The notes beneath the pieces are model-generated. The model was not told the origin of the DNA. It ran no database searches and saw only the letters and a program-made list of their open reading frames with translations. From Candidatus Nitrosotalea sp. FS (GTDB lineage Archaea > Thermoproteota > Nitrososphaeria > Nitrososphaerales > Nitrosopumilaceae): DNA of 5,658 nt. Position 1 is the stretch's first letter. Every line of letters starts with the position of its first letter. Both the position numbers and the translations under genes were made by a program. The DNA is taken from assembly GCF_011319475.1 (NCBI RefSeq), contig NZ_RCMC01000239.1, positions 78,251-83,908 on the forward strand, read 5' to 3'. Of this stretch, positions 1 to 5,417 are shown in pieces.

Positions 1-996
1 GGAGTTCAATGGGCAGTTGATCACGGTTATGGTTCAAAAGATGATGCTGATGTGTGTGAAGAAAACGGGCAAATAAAAAATGCTGATCCTGGAAAAATAT
101 CTCCTACTGCACGAAAACGAGGTGCGCCACAACTAGGAAGCCTTGGTTCTGGAAATCATTTTCTTGAGGTACAACGTGTTGACCAGATCCATGATAAAGA
201 AGCTGCTAAGAAGATGGGGATCTTCAATGAAGGACAAATTACTGTATTGATTCATTGTGGTTCAAGAGGTTTTGGACACCAAGTATGTAGTGATTATCTG
301 CGAGTATCAGAGCAAGCGCTTTCAAAATATAAAATAAATCTAGTAGACCGAGAACTTGCATGTGTTCCAAATTCTTCAGAAGAAGGAGAATCATATCGAA
401 AAGCAATGTTTGCTGCATTAAATTATGCATGGAGTAACAGACAGATGATCACACACTGGACAAGAAAGGCCTTCGAAAGAGTCTTCAAACAAACAGAATC
501 TGATCTTGACATGAAATTAATCTATGATGTTGCTCATAATATCGCCAAAGTTGAAAAACACAAAATTGATGGTGAACTACGATCCGTTGTAGTTCATAGA
601 AAGGGTGCAACAAGAGCATTCCCACAAGGACGAGAAGAGATTCCAAGAAAATATCGTGATATTGGTCAACCTGTCTTCATACCAGGTTCTATGGGTACTG
701 GTAGCTGGATCTTACTTGGAAAACCAGGCTCTATGGATTTGAGCTTTGGTTCTACTGCTCATGGTGCTGGTAGAATGATGTCAAGATCTGCTGCAAGAAG
801 AAATTTCACAGAAGGTCAAGTGCAAAAATCATTAGGGGATAAAGGAATTTTCATAAAAGCTCTCACACGAGAGGGCGTGGTAGAAGAAACGCCTGAGGCA
901 TACAAAGACGTTGATGCTGTGGCAAATGTATCTCATGAACTTGGAATCGCTACAAAAGTAGCCAAGCTTGTTCCAATTGGGGTAATCAAGGGTTGA
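1..996 (+). CDS. rtcB: RNA-splicing ligase RtcB, 5'-truncated by the window edge
   Basis: The reading frame is open from base 1, so the GTG at 52 is internal and the window holds the last 331 residues of a protein that is about 480 residues long in Pyrococcus. RtcB joins 2',3'-cyclic phosphate or 3'-phosphate RNA ends to 5'-OH ends with GTP and Mn2+, mainly in tRNA splicing and RNA repair in the cytoplasm. Visible motifs, numbered from the first codon here, are GVQWAVDHGYG (1-11), LGSGNHFLE with metal/GTP-site N52 and H53, IHCGSRGFGH with H85, YDVAHN with H179, VHRKGATRAF (198-207), and STAHGAGR with H254. H254 lies 77 residues before the C-terminus, matching the guanylylated His404 of P. horikoshii RtcB (481 aa). 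All catalytic residues in this part are intact and there is no intein. The upstream Asp/Cys metal ligands lie outside the window. The stop TGA overlaps the TTG start of the next gene, so the two are probably co-transcribed. Confidence 0.97.
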   Translation, partial: GVQWAVDHGYGSKDDADVCEENGQIKNADPGKISPTARKRGAPQLGSLGSGNHFLEVQRVDQIHDKEAAKKMGIFNEGQITVLIHCGSRGFGHQVCSDYLRVSEQALSKYKINLVDRELACVPNSSEEGESYRKAMFAALNYAWSNRQMITHWTRKAFERVFKQTESDLDMKLIYDVAHNIAKVEKHKIDGELRSVVVHRKGATRAFPQGREEIPRKYRDIGQPVFIPGSMGTGSWILLGKPGSMDLSFGSTAHGAGRMMSRSAARRNFTEGQVQKSLGDKGIFIKALTREGVVEETPEAYKDVDAVANVSHELGIATKVAKLVPIGVIKG

Positions 997-1433
997 CTGA
1001 GGAAGACAAAGAACTAGAACTTCTCAAGGCAAAAAGGATGCTTGAGATGCAAAAAAATATCTCACAAAGGCAGCGAGTTGATGAAAAACCGCAACCTTCG
1101 ACCCAAAAGGTCTCTCCTAGAGACATTGTTCTCAAACAACTTGGATATAGGGGAGAAGAAGTGCTTCAGAATGCAGAATCTCAGTTTCCAAATGAGACCA
1201 AGGTTGTAATAGAAAAACTTGCAGAGCTTATCCAAGGTGGAGAGGTTACTGAAATTATTGATGGGGGAAAATTATTGACATTGTTTAGGTCTGTCGGAAT
1301 TCACGTAAGGATACAAACTACCATAAATGTTGAGCAAGATGGAAAGATGGTATCTTGGTCTGACAAACTAAAAGGTGAGGCAAAATCAATATCAGAGCCT
1401 GAATCTTCTGATAATTCCAGTGGAACTGTCTAA
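993..1433 (+). CDS. PDCD5/TFAR19-like putative nucleic-acid-binding protein, coupled to rtcB
   Basis: This encodes 146 residues starting at a TTG that overlaps the rtcB stop (TTGA). A Shine-Dalgarno-like GGGGTAATC (979-987) lies 5 nt upstream, which supports translational coupling and this start. The N-terminus (ELELLKAKRMLEMQKN) is a charged helix like the ELEALRRQRLAELQ opening of PDCD5. After a low-complexity Pro/Gln/Lys linker (about 30-45), residues 46-125 follow the order of the PDCD5 helical bundle: IVLKQL, a pre-proline segment, then KVVIEKLAELIQGGEVTEII, a final helix, and a basic/Thr-rich IQTTINV strand. The C-terminus is Ser/Glu-rich. PDCD5 family proteins of archaea bind double-stranded DNA. 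The match was made by eye and is remote. Archaea usually carry a separate canonical PDCD5 near rps19e/rpl39e, so this could be a divergent paralogue or an unrelated helical protein. A role beside RtcB in RNA or DNA end handling is inference from the overlap. Confidence 0.7.
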   Translation: MTEEDKELELLKAKRMLEMQKNISQRQRVDEKPQPSTQKVSPRDIVLKQLGYRGEEVLQNAESQFPNETKVVIEKLAELIQGGEVTEIIDGGKLLTLFRSVGIHVRIQTTINVEQDGKMVSWSDKLKGEAKSISEPESSDNSSGTV

Positions 1434-1477
1434 CAATTATCAAGTGCAAACAATTTCTGGTATTCTACTCTAGTAAG

Positions 1478-1487
1478 TTTATTATTT
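1478..1487 (+). promoter_or_regulatory. Candidate TATA box for the small gene at 1512
   Basis: TTTATTATTT is centred about 30 bp upstream of the ATG at 1512. It fits a leaderless or near-leaderless archaeal transcript if transcription begins a few bases before the ATG. No comparable element lies at the right distance from the alternative GTG at 1488. Confidence 0.35.
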
Positions 1488-1511
1488 GTGCATCATGTTG
1501 GATGGTTGTTT

Positions 1512-1835
1512 ATGCACGGTAGAGCTACTATACTTGAGATTGCGACAACAAAATATGAAATTGATAGAGAGATTGTTGTAACTGCCATGGATGAATTACA
1601 ATCTCTTTGTGGTATCAAGGAAGGATTTCTGGTAAGTAATCCAATGGAGAGATTCGGATGGGCATTTTTCAAAGTATTGATAAAAATAGAATTACTTTCT
1701 GGGATGGAACTCAAACTAGGAGATCAAATTGCAAAAACCAAGGGAAAAAAAATTGAACAAAAATTTGTCACTTTCATGACAAATTTCTTTGAAAGCAAAA
1801 ATGCTAAAGTAAAAGTTAAACTGGTAGATGCTTAG
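1512..1835 (+). CDS. Conserved-looking hypothetical protein, 107 aa
   Basis: I do not recognise this protein. The frame is open back to 1434, with possible starts at GTG 1488 (115 aa) and ATG 1512 (107 aa). I prefer 1512 because a TTTATTATTT element lies about 30 bp upstream and the extra residues (VHHVGWLF) look like chance translation. The product is soluble, with no signal peptide and no clear membrane segment. The first half ([26 protein letters not shown]) has the amphipathic spacing of two helices and could be part of a small helical or winged-helix-like fold. The C-terminal part is Lys-rich ([21 protein letters not shown]), which would suit nucleic-acid or ribosome contact, but that is speculation. 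It lies 78 nt after the PDCD5-like gene, in the same direction. Its TAG stop overlaps the rps11 stop on the other strand by 4 nt. Confidence 0.7.
   Translation: MHGRATILEIATTKYEIDREIVVTAMDELQSLCGIKEGFLVSNPMERFGWAFFKVLIKIELLSGMELKLGDQIAKTKGKKIEQKFVTFMTNFFESKNAKVKVKLVDA
1745..1752 (-). terminator. Possible poly-T terminator for rps11
   Basis: A run of eight A on the + strand reads as eight T in the rps11 direction, about 80 nt past its stop codon and inside the convergent gene. Archaeal RNA polymerase can terminate on oligo-T without a hairpin, and no hairpin is seen here. This is a weak inference from the T-run alone. Confidence 0.25.
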
Positions 1836-2236
1836 ACTCTTCTTCCTCTTTTACCACCCTTCTTTCTAGTGGTATCATGAGGGATTGGTGTTACATCATC
1901 AATTCTTCCAATCTTAAATCCGCCTCTTGCTAGTGCTCTAATTGCTGCTTGTGCACCTGGGCCTGGAACACGTGAACCGACTCCACCTACTGCTCTTACT
2001 CTTATGTGAAGACCTGTAAAGCCCTTGTCGTGTGCTGCTTCTACTACTGCTGCAGTTGACTTCATTGCTGCATAAGGAGATGACTCGTATCTGTCTGCAT
2101 TGACATGTCGTCCACCGGAACTAATTGCCACAGTCTCTGCACCTGAAACATCTGTGATGTGAACTATGGTATTGTTGAAACTACTGAAAATGTGAGCTAT
2201 ACCCCATTTTTCCTTAGTTTCTTGTGTGGACAACAT
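1832..2236 (-). CDS. rps11: Small-subunit ribosomal protein uS11 (S11P)
   Basis: This is a full-length 134-residue uS11, the normal archaeal size. It binds the platform of the 30S subunit near the 16S rRNA 3' region and mRNA exit. Family landmarks are [19 protein letters not shown] (about 11-29), the [18 protein letters not shown] segment (40-57), [23 protein letters not shown] (about 80-102), the [13 protein letters not shown] stretch, and the basic tail [11 protein letters not shown]. The ATG at 2236 is supported by a TATA box 24 bp upstream, which implies a leaderless mRNA. The gene is 30 nt downstream of thiL but has its own promoter in that gap. In many archaea rps11 sits in an rps13-rps4-rps11-rpoD cluster; here the neighbours are thiL and a convergent unknown gene. 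The TAA stop overlaps the stop of the convergent gene by 4 nt. Confidence 0.98.
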   Translation of the reverse strand: MLSTQETKEKWGIAHIFSSFNNTIVHITDVSGAETVAISSGGRHVNADRYESSPYAAMKSTAAVVEAAHDKGFTGLHIRVRAVGGVGSRVPGPGAQAAIRALARGGFKIGRIDDVTPIPHDTTRKKGGKRGRRV

Positions 2237-2255
2237 TTCAAGACTCTTTAACGGG

Positions 2256-2264
2256 TTTAAAAAA
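2256..2264 (-). promoter_or_regulatory. TATA box of rps11
   Basis: On the minus strand this reads TTTTTTAAA, centred 24 bp upstream of the rps11 ATG at 2236. That is the spacing expected for a leaderless archaeal transcript. It occupies most of the 30-nt gap between the thiL stop and rps11, so rps11 can be transcribed independently of glmM-thiL. Confidence 0.6.
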
Positions 2265-2266
2265 CA

Positions 2267-3225
2267 TTAGGATCTTAGGTGTGTCCAGCCACATCGCTTG
2301 ACGACCTTGGATCTGCCATTGTCAACTAGAACCACATTTTTTCCATTGGCCACATGACCTATCTCAAACAGTGGCGTGTTGGTCTTTTTTGCCACTCTTT
2401 TTACCTTGTTCAAATCTCCTGGTTGTATTGTGAACACGATTTCATATTCTTCACCACCACAAAAGACTAGATCTTTCAAATTCATTTTATTTTGATGTGC
2501 AAATTTGACTATATCATTCACTGTGGGCAGACTAGTTATCACAAATTTCTTTTTGCTCTGCTTACTCATGTCATCAAGTGTTATGGCAAGTCCATCACTA
2601 GAATCCATTGATGAAGAAAAGTATCTGGCAGCCTTTAACCCAAAAGCCAATCTGGGATAGGGTCTAAAAATTGCTTTTCTGAATATCTTTGCAGACTGGG
2701 AGTCTGTCTTACAACCCTCCAAAACAAGCTTCAATCCTGCTGAAGAATAACCAAAAGGTCCAGATGTCATTATGATATCTCCGACTCTTGCATCTCCCCT
2801 TGATGGTATTTTTTTGCTGCTTGGGCCAAACATGGATACCTCGATGACCAGTTCCTTTCCCTCGTTTGTGTCTCCACCAATTATGGCAAGCCAAATTCTT
2901 TGGAGGATCTAAGAAAGCCGTCTGCTAATTTGTTGACCATTTTCTGCGTAAAACCATGAGGTATTGCTATTGCTATGGTGCAAAATCTGGGCTTGATTCC
3001 TTTACATGCAAAGTCGCTGACACATGAAACCAAACTTTTCCTTGAAATCTCGTCAAGTTTCATCCCTGCAGGTACATCCGTACTCTGAACCAGCATGTCT
3101 GATTTTACAACAAATTTGCTATTTCCTATCTTTACAACTTCAATGTCGTCGGCTTGAAACTTGGATTTTCTCCCAAATCTATTTTGAAATGTCCTGATTA
3201 CCTTTACCTCATCTGGATTCTTCAT
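2267..3225 (-). pseudogene. thiL: Thiamine-monophosphate kinase, interrupted by a one-base frameshift
   Basis: ThiL phosphorylates thiamine monophosphate with ATP to the cofactor thiamine pyrophosphate. The gene is in two frames: 3225-2881 (114 aa, ending SSKEFGLP then TAA) and a continuation from about 2887 to 2267 that reads LAIIGGDTNEG onward. Adding one base near 2887 gives a continuous protein of about 319 residues, the usual ThiL length. N-terminal part: ADDIEVV (25-31, the GDDAAVI-type nucleotide/Mg motif), SDML (42-45), VSDFACKGIKP (69-79). C-terminal part: GGDTNEG, an AIRS-like C-domain with DSSDGLAITLDDM, and FCGGEEYEIVFTI. Every family motif survives, so the break is either a sequencing error or a very recent mutation. 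The -1 shift needed has no slippery heptamer. The ATG overlaps the end of the upstream mutase gene by 17 nt, indicating one transcript. If the break is real, the cell would lack this route to thiamine pyrophosphate unless it has another copy. Confidence 0.93.
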
Positions 3226-4507
3226 AGCTTTGTTTAACCATCTTGCTGACCTGTTTTTCTATTGTTTTAGCTTTATTCAAGTCATTTGACTCTGCAGAGA
3301 CCCTGATGATGTGTTCAGTATTTGACTGTCTTACAAGAACCCAACTATCCTCATCTATTATGGATTTTATTCCATCAATTGTTATGATTTGACTTGATTG
3401 CTTTCTCATCTTTTTCAAAAATGTTTGAAGTGTTTTTTTATGGAATTTAGAATCTACACTTACTTTGGTTCGCACCTGATGATATCCTTCCATGAATTTG
3501 TTTATTTCATCGAACTGTTTTGTTCCAACCATTGATGCAATTAGTCCACTTGTAAGAAGACCATCTCTACACATGTTAAACTCTGGCAAAATAAATCCAG
3601 CGCTACTTCCTTCTCCTCCAGCTTGAGATTTAGTTTTTAACATCAAGTCTACAACATTTGCTTCTCCAACTTTTGATCTATTGACTTGTCCTCCTTCATT
3701 TTTGATAAACTTCTCAATCGCAACACTGGTATCTATACTGAGAACAAATTTTTTGTAACCTTTTTCAAGTGCACCTGCTACGCCAAGACCTAGTGTTATG
3801 TCTGGAGATTGTTTTTTTCCGTTTCGTACTACTACTAGTCTGTCACCATCTAGATCAAAAGCAAAACCAATGCTTGATTTTTTTGATGCTTGAACAAGTC
3901 CTGATAATTGATCGTTTGTAGGATCTGGACCTCGCGTTGATTTGCCCGGTGTGCCATTGATCACACTTACCTTGCAACCTAATTTTTTTAGTAACTTTGG
4001 GGCAACATCAAACGCTGCACCACCGCCCACGTCAATTGCTATTTTAGATGATTTTTTTATATCTCCAATTACTTTTACAGCCTGATCTATGTAGTCTGAA
4101 TTAACCTGTGTTTCAGTACCAATTTTCTCTCTTTGAAACTTGTCCTTTTTTTCCAGATATTCTAGTTCTGATTCATTAATGCCTCTTCCGTCTAGGATGA
4201 ACTTGAGGCCGTTCCATTCTAATGGGTTATGTGAAGATGTAATGATAAGGCCGCTTCCATATTTTCTTGCTTCTCTGAATATCACCGGGGTAGGAGATAT
4301 GCCAAGATTGTAAACTGAGATTCCTCTCTCTAAGAGTGAGGCAATTGCAACATTAGTTACTATCTCGCCTGATGGTCGTGTATCTCTTCCTACTACACAC
4401 TTTCTTGACTTGGCAAGATACGAAAAGTTTCTACAGTAATAGATTACGTCCTCAATATTGAGGTCGTTGCCAAAAATCCCACGAACTCCAGAAATTGAGA
4501 CTTTCAA
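3209..4507 (-). CDS. glmM: Phosphoglucosamine mutase / phosphomannomutase family protein
   Basis: This is a full-length 432-residue alpha-D-phosphohexomutase that moves phosphate between C6 and C1 of a hexose phosphate through a phosphoserine. Motifs in order: SGVRGIFG (6-13); the active-site loop TSSHNPLEWNG (90-100), with S92 as the expected phosphoserine; the metal loop DLDGDR (218-223, usually DGDGDR); the sugar-specificity loop GGEGSSAG (297-304); and the phosphate-binding loop VRQSNTEHIIRVSAES (392-407). All four domains are present. The GEGS loop is shared by glucosamine-, gluco- and mannomutases, so the substrate is not certain. GlmM would feed UDP-GlcNAc and glycan synthesis and ManB would feed GDP-mannose; the symbol is a best guess. 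The start is TTG 4507, the only start codon before an in-frame stop at 4546, with a TATA box 26 bp upstream, so the mRNA is probably leaderless. thiL begins inside its last codons. Confidence 0.92.
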   Translation of the reverse strand: MKVSISGVRGIFGNDLNIEDVIYYCRNFSYLAKSRKCVVGRDTRPSGEIVTNVAIASLLERGISVYNLGISPTPVIFREARKYGSGLIITSSHNPLEWNGLKFILDGRGINESELEYLEKKDKFQREKIGTETQVNSDYIDQAVKVIGDIKKSSKIAIDVGGGAAFDVAPKLLKKLGCKVSVINGTPGKSTRGPDPTNDQLSGLVQASKKSSIGFAFDLDGDRLVVVRNGKKQSPDITLGLGVAGALEKGYKKFVLSIDTSVAIEKFIKNEGGQVNRSKVGEANVVDLMLKTKSQAGGEGSSAGFILPEFNMCRDGLLTSGLIASMVGTKQFDEINKFMEGYHQVRTKVSVDSKFHKKTLQTFLKKMRKQSSQIITIDGIKSIIDEDSWVLVRQSNTEHIIRVSAESNDLNKAKTIEKQVSKMVKQSYEESR

Positions 4508-4527
4508 TAAATCAAAAACGCAAAGGC

Positions 4528-4537
4528 TTTTTATAAA
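4528..4537. promoter_or_regulatory. Shared, probably bidirectional TATA box (mutase-thiL and tRNA-Thr)
   Basis: TTTTTATAAA has a TATA core centred at 4533.5. On the minus strand it reads TTTATAAAAA and lies 26.5 bp before the TTG of the mutase. On the plus strand it lies 27.5 bp before the first base of the tRNA. Only 53 bp separate the two genes and there is no second AT box at a suitable distance, so one TBP site probably serves both directions. Confidence 0.65.
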
Positions 4538-4560
4538 CTCTGATTACATTGCGAACCACT

Positions 4561-4634
4561 GCCTCGATAGCTCAGCCTGGTAGAGCGAACGCCTCGTAAG
4601 CGTTAGGCCGTGGGATCGAATCCCACTCGAGGCT
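4561..4634 (+). tRNA. tRNA-Thr, anticodon CGT
   Basis: It folds as a perfect cloverleaf. The acceptor GCCTCGA pairs with TCGAGGC. D stem GCTC/GAGC encloses a 9-nt loop. Anticodon stem AACGC/GCGTT holds loop CTCGTAA, with anticodon CGT reading ACG (threonine). The variable loop is AGGCC. T stem GTGGG/CCCAC encloses loop ATCGAAT. The next base, T at 4634, would be discriminator 73; U73 is compatible with archaeal threonine tRNAs. CCA is not encoded and there is no intron. The T loop starts with A54 rather than the usual T54. A short T-rich stretch (TTTATTA) directly after the gene may end transcription. Its promoter appears to be the TATA box at 4528-4537, which would put transcription initiation at or very near the mature 5' end. 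Confidence 0.97.
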
Positions 4635-4668
4635 TTATTATGTTATAAAATTGTGATACTGATTAATT

Positions 4669-4866
4669 CTAAAGTCTGTTTTCGTCTGTTCTTTCATCAA
4701 GGGATTCTATGTCTAGTTCGAGTTCTTTTGCAAGTCCCTTCCACCATACTAATGTCTCTCCCACAATTACTCCCCTTTTCATAAACCAAAGTACACCTTT
4801 ATAGATCTGTCGGTTCGTCAATCGCTGATCCGCAAAACCAACTGTTTGATCTAAATTCTCTACCAT
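4669..4866 (-). CDS. Small hypothetical protein, 65 aa
   Basis: I do not recognise this protein. The frame runs from ATG 4866 to TAG. It looks coding because of its balanced composition, a plausible amphipathic core (RLTNRQIYKGVLWFMKRGVIVGETLVWWKGLAKELE, about residues 15-50) and an acidic C-terminal tail (LDIESLDERTDENRL). Three tryptophans in 65 residues is high. The hydrophobic stretch is interrupted by charges, so a membrane segment is unlikely. A weak TATA-like TTGTAAAC (minus strand, near 4886-4893) lies about 24 bp before the ATG, consistent with a leaderless mRNA. It is convergent with the tRNA, with a 34-nt gap, and no neighbour suggests a role. Confidence 0.65.
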   Translation of the reverse strand: MVENLDQTVGFADQRLTNRQIYKGVLWFMKRGVIVGETLVWWKGLAKELELDIESLDERTDENRL

Positions 4867-5012
4867 TTGGTTTGTCCAAAGAGTTGTTTACAACAAATTT
4901 GTAACTACACTAACTTGAAAATATTATGAAAAATTATTTATCAAACTTTTAAAAATTTTTCAAAAATGTTATATAATTTCTATAAAATGAAAATAATGGA
5001 AAAGTGGGAAGT
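4867..5012. other. AT-rich intergenic region
   Basis: This 146-bp gap separates two minus-strand genes. Bases 4911-4990 are extremely AT-rich, with A/T tracts including the palindrome AAAAATTTTT (4951-4960). In the minus direction these give T-runs just past the winged-helix gene and probably terminate its transcript. The left end (4866-4894) holds the promoter region of the 65-aa gene, with two short inverted repeats. No ORF or structured RNA is evident. Confidence 0.55.
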
Positions 5013-5294
5013 TTAGAGATCTAAGCCGAAAGAGTCTGCTAGATTCTGGAATCTTTCGTATGTTTCCAGATATTGCTTACCCTTTGTAGTTATGACAAAT
5101 GTGTTCTTGCCGTCGAATTCTATCTTGTTCATTAGGCCTGCACCGGTTAGGTTGTCGATGAATTTTGAAAGTCTTGAATGTGATAAGTTTGCCTTGGTTA
5201 GAAGTGATGTTACGTTAATGCCGTTCATGCCGCTCTCTTCTGTTACAGTAAGCAAATCTCTTACTATCTGCATGCTTGTTCTATATACTACCAT
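5013..5294 (-). CDS. Small winged helix-turn-helix DNA-binding protein
   Basis: This encodes a single-domain archaeal winged-helix protein of 93 residues from the ATG at 5294. The fold is readable. Helix 1 is YRTSMQIVRDLLTVTEES. Helix 2 plus recognition helix 3 is INVTSLLTKANLSHSRLSKFIDNLTGAGLM. The beta-wing is KIEFDGKNTFVITTKGKQYLE, followed by a C-terminal helix, ERFQNLADSF. The TTKGKQYLE ending of the wing is typical of the HTH_45-type family common in Nitrososphaerota, which includes transcription regulators. An upstream TTG (5303) would add three residues, but a TATA box (5319-5324) lies 27 bp from the ATG and only 18 bp from the TTG, so I choose the ATG. It is divergent from the ykgJ-like gene and may regulate it or itself; that is inference. 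Its target and effector are unknown. Confidence 0.88.
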   Translation of the reverse strand: MVVYRTSMQIVRDLLTVTEESGMNGINVTSLLTKANLSHSRLSKFIDNLTGAGLMNKIEFDGKNTFVITTKGKQYLETYERFQNLADSFGLDL

Positions 5295-5318
5295 TGTTAG
5301 CAAGTATTGGGTTTGCTG

Positions 5319-5324
5319 ATATAA
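5319..5324 (-). promoter_or_regulatory. TATA box of the winged-helix gene
   Basis: The minus strand reads CCCTTATATCAG, with the TTATAT core centred 27 bp upstream of the ATG at 5294. This spacing decides the start in favour of 5294 and implies a leaderless mRNA. The element overlaps the left arm of the inverted repeat TATAAGG/CCTTATA (5320-5326 and 5353-5359). Confidence 0.6.
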
Positions 5325-5380
5325 GGGTATTACTATTTATCTCCTCTGTAAACCTTATAGGTATCCGATCTTGCCTCGAT

Positions 5381-5400
5381 AAAAGGAGATTTATCCTTTT
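5381..5400 (+). promoter_or_regulatory. Promoter of the ykgJ-like gene inside an inverted repeat
   Basis: A TATA-like ATTTAT (5389-5394) is centred 26.5 bp upstream of the TTG at 5418, the spacing of a leaderless archaeal promoter. It sits in a perfect inverted repeat: AAAAGGA (5381-5387), six bases, TCCTTTT (5394-5400). A dimeric regulator bound here would block or guide TBP, so this is a candidate operator. An alternative TATA-like CCTTATAGG at 5353-5361 would give a leader of about 35 nt. Confidence 0.5.
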
Positions 5401-5417
5401 TTTAAGAGTACTAGTCA

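Noticed and set aside
239..430. Minus-strand open frame of 63 codons
   Set aside because: It is a shadow of rtcB, whose catalytic motifs run continuously through this region.
1493..1714. Minus-strand open frame of 73 codons
   Set aside because: It is antisense to the 107-aa plus-strand gene, with no promoter and no recognisable protein features.
2709..2894. Minus-strand open frame of 61 codons
   Set aside because: It is an alternative frame across the thiL coding sequence, which is explained by the two ThiL frames.
2881..2900. Programmed -1 ribosomal frameshifting as the explanation for split thiL
   Set aside because: The overlap has no X-XXY-YYZ slippery heptamer and no obvious downstream stem; an indel is simpler.
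5092..5319. Plus-strand open frame of 75 codons
   Set aside because: It lies antisense to the winged-helix gene, whose protein shows a clear fold; this frame shows none.
5372..5381. Ten-base match TGCCTCGATA to the 5' end of tRNA-Thr (4560-4569), suggesting an att-like repeat
   Set aside because: It is short, from the 5' rather than the 3' end of the tRNA, and there is no integrase or element between the copies. A chance match of this length is plausible.
5385..5388. GGAG as a Shine-Dalgarno site for the ykgJ-like gene
   Set aside because: It is about 30 nt from the TTG start and no start codon follows at a suitable distance; a leaderless promoter fits better.
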